Virus record (IMG/VR): IMGVR_UViG_3300048527_000084 | Location: 1 to 22,001 of that record | Length of the DNA stretch: 22,001 nt | Origin: a virus | Reading direction: 5' to 3' (one strand) | Shown here: positions 4,875-10,417 of the stretch, one piece after another | Numbering within the stretch: position 1 is the stretch's first letter | How the letters are laid out: each line of letters opens with the position of its first letter | Notes under the pieces: model-generated | What the model saw: the letters and a program-made list of their open reading frames with translations, nothing else | Database searches by the model: none | What the model was told of the DNA's origin: nothing | Position numbers and translations under genes: made by a program

Positions 4875-6875
4875 ATGAACCATAATGTAAAATTAATATC
4901 AATTACATACCAAAATATCTTATCGGTGGGGAATAATCCAATAACTATTGATTTTAATTCTTCCGCATTAATCACAGGGGAGAATGGTACAGGCAAATCA
5001 ACTGTGCTATCTGCCCTTTCTTTTGCATTATTTGGTAGAATTGATCGCTCAGTGAAAAAAACTGATATTATAAATTTTATTAATAAAAAAGAATTGCTTG
5101 TAAAATTAAATCTTTTAGTTAATGGGAAACAAATTTATATAGAAAGAGGAATGAAACCTGATATTTTAAAAATTAGTATTGACGGTGTTTTCCTAGAGGA
5201 GGATTCGCATAAAAATATCCTAGATAAAAAAATAACAGATATTATTGGGTGTGATTATAAAACATTCTATCAATTATTGGCAATCAGCTTTGTAAATTAT
5301 GTAGCCTTTCTAAATCTATCAAAAAATGAAAGACGCACCTTTATCGAAAATATCCTCGATATAGAATTGTTTTCAGAAATGCAAAAAATTGCCAAGGAAG
5401 ATTTAAAGGAATTAAAGAAAAAAATATCCGAACAAGAAATACATTTTAACACTAAAAAAACCTACATATACAGGGATAAAGAAAGATTAGTTAAAAGTAT
5501 TAACGAAAATAAACAAGCCATAGAAACGCTTAAAAATGATATAATACGATTAACTGATATAGAAATACCAAAATTTAATGATAAAAAAATATTGGATATA
5601 TCAAATTTAGAAAAAGAAATATCCTTCCTAACGAATCAATCCAACAAAGATGAACAGGACAAACTAAATCAACAGATTAGAGATAATGAAATTGTATTGC
5701 AAGATTTGCAAGATCAGTTGGAAAACTTATCATTTAACGAGGGAGAATATAAAAATCTAAATGATAAATTAAGGGATGATAATACTACCCTCAACAATAT
5801 GATACAATCCCACGCAAAGATGCAATTAGACTTAAATATATTGACGCAGAACGGCAAGAAAATAAAAGAGCAACTAGACAACCTATCTACAAGTTCCACC
5901 TGTCCTATGTGTAAAAATAAGCTATCTGATGACAGTTTAAAAACACACTTAACTATCGAAAGAGAAAACCTATTAAGCTCTTATAAAATAAAAAGAGATT
6001 CCATACTATCTTATGAAACCTTATTGGAAAAACATAAGGAAAATCTTAACATTCTTAAAAATGATATTGATGCTTATAGTCAAAGAAAAAACACCATCCA
6101 AAATCTGAAACAACAAATCACCAATATTACTAATAGTATCAGTATATTGAAAGAGAAAGATTTGGATAGTATTAAAGATAACGCTATTCATGTATTGAAA
6201 GAAAGATTAAGCGTCTTGTGTGCAAAAGATTATCTTTATGAGATTAATCTTAATATTGACATGAAGAAAAAGACTTTGGGGGAATATCAAAGCAAAGGAT
6301 TTGACGATTTAGAAAACAGTATTAAAAAAGATGAGGAAGAATTATTAGCCTTAGGACAAGTTCTTGATACTTTAAATATTGATTTAAATCATAAGAATGT
6401 TGTTATATCTGCTTTGGAAGATAAGGGTATTAAGGCAAATATTATTGATATGTATATTCCTTTTTTGAACGAAAGAATAAATTATTATCTTGACAAATTA
6501 AATCTTTTCCTGTATTTTGAAATGGATAAGAACTTCGATGAGGTTCTAAAAAAAGACTATAGATTGGAATGTTCTTATGAAAACCTATCTATAGGACAAC
6601 GTAAACGGGTAGATTTATCCATTATGTTTGCGTTTCGTGATATTGCCAAAGCTAAAAATTACGCCTCTTTTAATGTGTTATTTTTAGATGATATGCTAGA
6701 CCATATAGACGATGATGGTATAGAAAATATATTTGATTTTATCAAAAACGACCACCAAGATATTATTACGATTGTTATTGATCATAACTTTAATAAATAT
6801 CAAGGGTTTTTTGATAAAGTATTGACTTTTACTATGAAAAATAACTTCACGCATTTGGAATCAGAGAATGATTGA
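4875..6875 (+). CDS. 46: Recombination nuclease subunit gp46 (Rad50/SbcC type)
   Basis: ATPase subunit of the gp46/gp47 end-processing complex; it holds DNA and drives the gp47 nuclease. Of 666 residues (T4 gp46 is 560), the N-terminal ATPase half carries Walker A GENGTGKS at 35-42. A long coiled coil runs from about 170 to 520 and contains the zinc-hook CPMC (C343, C346) that dimerises two such proteins. The C-terminal half has the ABC signature LSIGQRKR (571-578), Walker B VLFLDD (601-606, with Asp-Asp where many relatives have Asp-Glu) and the switch histidine in DHNF near the end. It starts at ATG 4875 behind CAGGA. Its last 8 nt overlap the next gene. The Asp-Asp Walker B should be compared with other phage gp46 proteins before it is called unusual. 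Confidence 0.93.
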   Translation: MNHNVKLISITYQNILSVGNNPITIDFNSSALITGENGTGKSTVLSALSFALFGRIDRSVKKTDIINFINKKELLVKLNLLVNGKQIYIERGMKPDILKISIDGVFLEEDSHKNILDKKITDIIGCDYKTFYQLLAISFVNYVAFLNLSKNERRTFIENILDIELFSEMQKIAKEDLKELKKKISEQEIHFNTKKTYIYRDKERLVKSINENKQAIETLKNDIIRLTDIEIPKFNDKKILDISNLEKEISFLTNQSNKDEQDKLNQQIRDNEIVLQDLQDQLENLSFNEGEYKNLNDKLRDDNTTLNNMIQSHAKMQLDLNILTQNGKKIKEQLDNLSTSSTCPMCKNKLSDDSLKTHLTIERENLLSSYKIKRDSILSYETLLEKHKENLNILKNDIDAYSQRKNTIQNLKQQITNITNSISILKEKDLDSIKDNAIHVLKERLSVLCAKDYLYEINLNIDMKKKTLGEYQSKGFDDLENSIKKDEEELLALGQVLDTLNIDLNHKNVVISALEDKGIKANIIDMYIPFLNERINYYLDKLNLFLYFEMDKNFDEVLKKDYRLECSYENLSIGQRKRVDLSIMFAFRDIAKAKNYASFNVLFLDDMLDHIDDDGIENIFDFIKNDHQDIITIVIDHNFNKYQGFFDKVLTFTMKNNFTHLESEND

Positions 6876-7125
6876 ACATCTTATTGATAAGGATATACTT
6901 ATATCTAAGCTTGTTGAAAAGTTTGGATCTAGTCAAACCATCAGCGATGTTATAGACATGGTAAATAATATGCCTTTAATATCTTACGATATTGAGGTGG
7001 ACTTTTCACGCACCATACTTCCAACCGATAAATGGGTTATTTTTAATAATTTAGGCATTGAAATTTATGACAGGATTAGTTGTAATATACCTACCATAAA
7101 AGTTTATTGGAAGATGAAAACATGA
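6868..7125 (+). CDS. Small unknown protein between gp46 and the sliding clamp
   Basis: An 85-residue product I do not recognise. ATG 6868 overlaps the end of the gp46-like gene by 8 nt, which suggests translational coupling, and no separate promoter is seen. The N-terminal half looks helical (a leucine-rich start, then QTISDVIDMVNNMPL) and the C-terminal half looks like beta strands (KWVIFNNLGIEIYD, TIKVYWKMK). No cysteine motif, membrane segment or nucleotide-binding motif is visible. It lies between two DNA-metabolism genes in one operon, so a replication or recombination accessory role is possible, but only by position. Confidence 0.75.
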   Translation: MIEHLIDKDILISKLVEKFGSSQTISDVIDMVNNMPLISYDIEVDFSRTILPTDKWVIFNNLGIEIYDRISCNIPTIKVYWKMKT

Positions 7126-7147
7126 CAATTACAAAAGGAGATTTGAA

Positions 7148-7918
7148 TTGTTTAGACTATCAGAAAAAGATATAGATAATATCGTTAAGGCAACATACTT
7201 TAACATGGATATTAGTAATACACTACACCTAAAACAAGGGTTTAATCAGAATTTTCTACGATTGGAATGTCAAGAGAATGATAACCTGATTTACTCAGGG
7301 GTGGAGTTTGTACTTGATAATGCTGTTCCAAATGATATTTTATTATCGGACGCAAAGCATTTCATAAGCGTTTTGAAGATGTTGGAAGATCCTACAATTA
7401 AATATCAAGACACTAAAGATGGTGGTACTGATATTGTTATAACTGAAAGAGATACTTTTTCTTGTAATATTGGGTTATCTGATACATCTATTATCTATAG
7501 ACAATTTGGCTCTAATAAAAAACTAATTGAACAACACGATACATATATCAGTAATGGTATCATATCACAGATAAGTTCATCGAAATATGAATCATTACAA
7601 TTTATTTTTACAAAAGAACATTTTACAAAAATAAAGAAAGCCCACACTAAAAATGATTTTCTATTGTTTATAATATCTGATGAATCAGTAAAAGTTTCCA
7701 ATAGAGATAGAACAACCAATAATGGCTACACATTAAAGTTATCTGATATAAGCGAACAAGTAAACTTAGAATTTATTTTAAGTTTTGAAAAACTATCTAA
7801 AATGTCCCTAGACAGTTATAATGTAACCGTTTATTATTTTGATGGGGACGTTAAATTGGTTTCTTTTTATGATGAGGGGAATAACATTCGTTTTGTTCCG
7901 TCAATTTTAGAAGAATAA
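7148..7918 (+). CDS. 45: DNA polymerase sliding clamp, gp45-like
   Basis: Probable ring-shaped processivity factor that tethers gp43 to DNA and, in T4, also activates late transcription with gp55 and gp33. The 256 residues are close to T4 gp45 (228). The N-terminal domain follows the clamp pattern: a helix, two strands, then a segment like DILLSDAKHFISVLKMLEDP and a strand pair ending near 120. The C-terminal half repeats the fold (FTKEHFTKIKKAHTKNDFL, then strands to the end). Sequence identity to T4 is low, so the call leans on pattern and on its place between gp46 and gp44. The start is TTG 7148: AAAAGGAG at 7133-7140 is correctly spaced for it and no in-frame ATG fits. A rare start codon may lower expression. 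Confidence 0.72.
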   Translation: MFRLSEKDIDNIVKATYFNMDISNTLHLKQGFNQNFLRLECQENDNLIYSGVEFVLDNAVPNDILLSDAKHFISVLKMLEDPTIKYQDTKDGGTDIVITERDTFSCNIGLSDTSIIYRQFGSNKKLIEQHDTYISNGIISQISSSKYESLQFIFTKEHFTKIKKAHTKNDFLLFIISDESVKVSNRDRTTNNGYTLKLSDISEQVNLEFILSFEKLSKMSLDSYNVTVYYFDGDVKLVSFYDEGNNIRFVPSILEE

Positions 7919-7919
7919 C

Positions 7920-7948
7920 TTGATTTTAAGTAAAACTTATGTTATATT
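7920..7948 (+). promoter_or_regulatory. Extended -10 promoter for the 7971 gene cluster
   Basis: TTGATT at 7920-7925, a 17-nt spacer ending in TGT, TATATT at 7943-7948. It sits in the short gap after the clamp gene and would drive the small genes and the clamp loader. Confidence 0.75.
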
Positions 7949-7970
7949 CTGATTTTAAGAGAGGAAAATT

Positions 7971-8201
7971 ATGAATTTACAGGATTTAATTCATATTGCG
8001 AGTGTTTACAGTAACCGTGACATAACAAAAGTAATTCTTGAGCGTAAGGAATTTGAAGCTTTACGCCCTATAGAGCAGAGATTCTTTAGTGGCTTAACCG
8101 AATTGGTTAAGGACTTAGAGAATAAAGACTACCCAAAGTACCAATTAACCTTAAAGGAGATTACCGATGACGGAAGCAATCAAGATAACACCCCAAACTA
8201 A
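7971..8201 (+). CDS. Small unknown protein upstream of a DsbA-like gene
   Basis: A 76-residue protein I do not recognise. GAGAGG precedes ATG 7971 at good spacing, and it is the first gene after the promoter at 7920. The body looks helical (IHIASVYSNRDITKVILERKEFEALRP, then FFSGLTELVKDLE), with an acidic, polar C-terminal tail (TDDGSNQDNTPN). The last 35 nt overlap the next gene in another frame, and the ribosome binding site AAGGAG of that gene (8154-8159) lies inside this coding sequence. There is no membrane segment or metal motif. Context suggests a small factor for replication or late transcription, without direct support. Confidence 0.78.
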   Translation: MNLQDLIHIASVYSNRDITKVILERKEFEALRPIEQRFFSGLTELVKDLENKDYPKYQLTLKEITDDGSNQDNTPN

Positions 8202-8448
8202 AGAACAGATAGACAATATTAAGTCTATCATTAAATCTTATCTTGTCGAACAGGAAGATTTAAAATCACAAATAAAATCTCTCAATGAGGATATTAAAGC
8301 GGAGGTTAATGCTTCTCTCGTTCCTTTATTGGGTAAAGATGGTGCAGAAACTATAGTAAAATCTTTAAAGCATGAAGTAGCTAAAAACAAAAAGTATAAA
8401 GATGTTTTAATCGAACAAATCGATTTATTAAACTTTATTGGGGATTAA
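8167..8448 (+). CDS. Possible DsbA-like double-strand DNA-binding protein
   Basis: A 93-residue, lysine- and glutamate-rich, apparently all-helical protein. From about residue 30 it runs parallel to T4 DsbA (89 residues, a dsDNA-binding protein that stimulates late transcription): a helix with IKSLNEDIKAEV (T4 has ISGYNELIKDIR), a turn containing LGKDG (T4 LGVDG), then a basic helix with KSLKHEVAKNKKYKDV and a final helix rich in acidic and hydrophobic residues. I made this comparison from memory; it is suggestive, not proof. A general coiled-coil protein is the alternative. ATG 8167 has AAGGAG at 8154-8159. It overlaps both neighbours' ends closely, so the three small genes are likely co-translated. 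Confidence 0.45.
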   Translation: MTEAIKITPQTKEQIDNIKSIIKSYLVEQEDLKSQIKSLNEDIKAEVNASLVPLLGKDGAETIVKSLKHEVAKNKKYKDVLIEQIDLLNFIGD

Positions 8449-8449
8449 T

Positions 8450-8659
8450 ATGGTTAAAAATTTTATTGATTACATTCTAAATAAGGCAATGGAAAAGACA
8501 TCCCTACTGATTGTCTTAACTTCTTTATCCTGGGTATTTTTACCATTTATTATTGGTAGTGGTTTAACTTTACTGTTATCTGTTGGTATAGCTTTTTATT
8601 TGAACGATGAACGTTTTGATAAAATACATAAAAATGTTAATGATTTTTTAAATAAATAA
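8450..8659 (+). CDS. Small membrane protein with two transmembrane segments
   Basis: A 69-residue protein with a short amphipathic basic N-terminus, a first hydrophobic stretch (about residues 18-32, LLIVLTSLSWVFLPF), a glycine turn (IIGSG), a second hydrophobic stretch (about 39-50, LTLLLSVGIAFYL) and a charged C-terminal tail, so both ends probably face the cytoplasm. ATG 8450 is preferred over a TTG at 8438 because GGGG (8440-8443) is well placed for it and the TTG lies within the previous gene. The function is unknown. Inserted in a replication operon, it could anchor something to the inner membrane, act in superinfection control or be unrelated. Confidence 0.75.
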   Translation: MVKNFIDYILNKAMEKTSLLIVLTSLSWVFLPFIIGSGLTLLLSVGIAFYLNDERFDKIHKNVNDFLNK

Positions 8660-8673
8660 TGAATTAACAACAA

Positions 8674-8699
8674 ACCGTAACTGTGAAAATGGTTACGGT
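8674..8699 (+). promoter_or_regulatory. Hairpin in the leader of the clamp-loader gene
   Basis: ACCGTAAC (8674-8681) and GTTACGGT (8692-8699) form an 8-bp perfect stem with a 10-nt loop. It ends 18 nt before the AAAAGGAG of the gp44-like gene. No T-run follows, so it is not a standard terminator. It could act as a translational operator, a processing site or an mRNA stabiliser. Confidence 0.55.
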
Positions 8700-8731
8700 A
8701 ATAATAATGATTATTGCAAAAGGAGCAAATA

Positions 8732-9688
8732 ATGATTGAACAACTGAAGGATATGATACTCCCCTTTAGGATAATGAATATCGTTGATAATTTAACAGCG
8801 AATAACATACAAAGTTTTTTATTTCATGGGGAACAAGGTGTTGGTAAAAGTTTAACGGCAAGACTTTTATCTGAAAAGTTAAAAATGCCTACCCTCAATT
8901 TAGATTTGTCCACAAAAGGTGGTAGAGGCGTTGATTCCCTAGAAGATATTAGAATATTCATTGATCAAAAAACAACCTTGAGAAAAATTATTATAATAAA
9001 TGAGGTTGATAATCTAAGTTCTAAAGCATTGGAAACTTTAAAAAACCTTATGGACGAATACTGCGTTCCCGATAACAACAGAGCAGTTTTCCTCTTAACA
9101 ACAAATCATATCAACAAATTAGAAAATGCAATATCCACATCACGGTGTGAGGCGATAAACTTTAACATAAAGCCCGATGAGAAAAAAGAGGTATATCAAA
9201 AATCCACTTTTGCTTGTTATGATATGTTAAAAAATGCAGGGATAGAAATTGATGATAATTTGAAAGATTCCATTAAGGTACTTCTAACAAATACCCTCCC
9301 TGACTATAGATCAATGACTAATACACTTGAATTGGCTATTAATGTTTATAAAGAGGGTGGTAAGTTAGAATTAAACTTTAGTGGGTTTTCCTCCCCTACT
9401 ATTATTGCACGGGAAATGTTAAACTTCTTTAAGAATAAGGATTTTAAGGGGTTTATTCCGTGGTATAAATCAAATGTTACATTTAAACATAAAGAGGCTA
9501 TTGATAAATTTTTATCTATGGCGGAAACATCAAAAGATTTATTTAAAAATGATGATATTTACAATAAAAATATGTCTTTAATATATTTCCATGCTTCTGT
9601 TTATATCCATAGAATAGATACAGGACATACACCTGATATTCACCTAATTTCATTTTTAGGTTCTATCATTGGGGGGACAAATGGCTAA
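8732..9688 (+). CDS. 44: Clamp-loader ATPase large subunit, gp44-like
   Basis: AAA+ ATPase that, as a 4:1 complex with gp62 in T4, opens the sliding clamp and loads it on primer-template junctions. The 318 residues match T4 gp44 (319). Motifs in order: Walker A GEQGVGKS (33-40), Walker B region IIIINEVD (86-93), a sensor-1 region FLLTTNHINKLE near 112-123, and the clamp-loader SRC motif (S137-R138-C139), whose arginine acts in trans. The Walker B aspartate is replaced by Asn90, while the catalytic-type glutamate, E91, remains. The C-terminal part is the helical collar region. The start is ATG 8732, with AAAAGGAG at 8718-8725; a TTG at 8714 lies upstream of that site. The stop overlaps the next gene by 8 nt, as expected for a 44-62 pair. 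Confidence 0.88.
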   Translation: MIEQLKDMILPFRIMNIVDNLTANNIQSFLFHGEQGVGKSLTARLLSEKLKMPTLNLDLSTKGGRGVDSLEDIRIFIDQKTTLRKIIIINEVDNLSSKALETLKNLMDEYCVPDNNRAVFLLTTNHINKLENAISTSRCEAINFNIKPDEKKEVYQKSTFACYDMLKNAGIEIDDNLKDSIKVLLTNTLPDYRSMTNTLELAINVYKEGGKLELNFSGFSSPTIIAREMLNFFKNKDFKGFIPWYKSNVTFKHKEAIDKFLSMAETSKDLFKNDDIYNKNMSLIYFHASVYIHRIDTGHTPDIHLISFLGSIIGGTNG

Positions 9689-9932
9689 AACAGCTCTTTC
9701 TCATTTTTGGGATATAAGTAACGGTAAACAGGATTATAGCGATACATATAATCCCAATGTTATTGATAATTTCTACGCCCAATATCAAGACACAGCACAG
9801 TTTGCGTCATTTGTTTCGTCCATATCAAATAGTATTACTGATAAACACCATTATAATCTATACCAATCATTCATAAAAAAAGGTGTACCAAGACAAACAC
9901 CAAGCTATATAAGAGGAAAAAATGAAGAATAA
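9681..9932 (+). CDS. 62: Short clamp-loader small subunit, gp62-like
   Basis: Directly follows the gp44-like gene with an 8-nt overlap, as gene 62 follows 44 in T4. The product is only 83 residues (T4 gp62 is 187). The central part resembles a segment of gp62: an aromatic/hydrophobic helix, then SITDKHHYNLYQSFIKKGVPR, comparable to T4 GLSDEAHFNYLMAAVPRGKR (S/T-D-x-x-H-aromatic-N, then PR and a tyrosine). The likely start is ATG 9681, since GGGGGG is placed just before it; a TTG at 9669 is less likely. If the identification is right, the second half of gp62 is missing, so the collar and clamp-contacting functions must be reduced or supplied elsewhere. The comparison is from memory and needs a profile search. 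Confidence 0.58.
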   Translation: MAKTALSHFWDISNGKQDYSDTYNPNVIDNFYAQYQDTAQFASFVSSISNSITDKHHYNLYQSFIKKGVPRQTPSYIRGKNEE

Positions 9933-10335
9933 AACTGTTTTTATAAGCGGTTCAAGAAGTCTAAAACATCTCGATGATAATGTAATTAATCGCCTTGAAA
10001 ACATTATTAATAAAAAATTATCTGTAATTGTTGGGGATTGTTATGGGGCGGATTTATTAATTCAACATTATTTTCATGGAAAGGGTTATAGAGATGTAAC
10101 TGTTTATTATGCAGGTAAAATAAGAAATAATTATGGTAATTTTCCAACAGTTAAAGTTTCTGATAGTAATATTTACGCCATGAAAGATTCAGACATGACT
10201 GAAAAATGTGATTTTGGGTTTGTTATTTATGACGGTGATTCTCCTGGTAGTACAGCAAACATTAAAAGGTTAAGGGAAATGAAAAAACCTTTTATTGTTT
10301 ATGATTTTATTAACGAAATCTTTACGGAAAATTAA
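9922..10335 (+). CDS. SLOG-superfamily (YspA-like) Rossmann-fold protein
   Basis: A 137-residue protein with the layout of the small SLOG/DUF2493-type proteins common in phages: first strand and glycine loop TVFISGSRS (about residues 5-13), a helix, second strand and loop SVIVGDCYGADLLIQ (about 34-48), a strand DVTVYYAG, and a C-terminal strand-helix FGFVIYDGDSPGSTANI followed by KPFIVYDF. The GSR and GDxxGAD loops would line a nucleotide pocket. Relatives are thought to bind or process nucleotides or nucleotide-derived signals, but the substrate is unknown. ATG 9922 follows GAGG and overlaps the previous gene by 11 nt. It is the last gene before the nrd promoter. The fold assignment is fairly confident; no enzymatic role can be given. 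Confidence 0.7.
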   Translation: MKNKTVFISGSRSLKHLDDNVINRLENIINKKLSVIVGDCYGADLLIQHYFHGKGYRDVTVYYAGKIRNNYGNFPTVKVSDSNIYAMKDSDMTEKCDFGFVIYDGDSPGSTANIKRLREMKKPFIVYDFINEIFTEN

Positions 10336-10344
10336 TAATTTAAA

Positions 10345-10373
10345 TTGACAAATTATCTCTATTATGTTAGATT
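10345..10373 (+). promoter_or_regulatory. Extended -10 promoter for the ribonucleotide reductase operon
   Basis: TTGACA at 10345-10350, a 17-nt spacer ending in TGT, TAGATT at 10368-10373. A perfect 16-bp palindrome (TTAGATTATAATCTAA, 10367-10382) covers the -10 and the start region and could be an operator. Confidence 0.8.
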
Positions 10374-10417
10374 ATAATCTAATTATTAGCTAACAATTAA
10401 AAAAGATACAGTAAAAA

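Noticed and set aside
4790-4996. Minus-strand open frame before gp46
   Set aside because: It crosses the terminator hairpin and the beginning of gp46 and has no start signals; a shadow frame.
8714-8731. TTG 8714 as start of the clamp-loader gene
   Set aside because: It lies upstream of the AAAAGGAG that is well spaced for ATG 8732.
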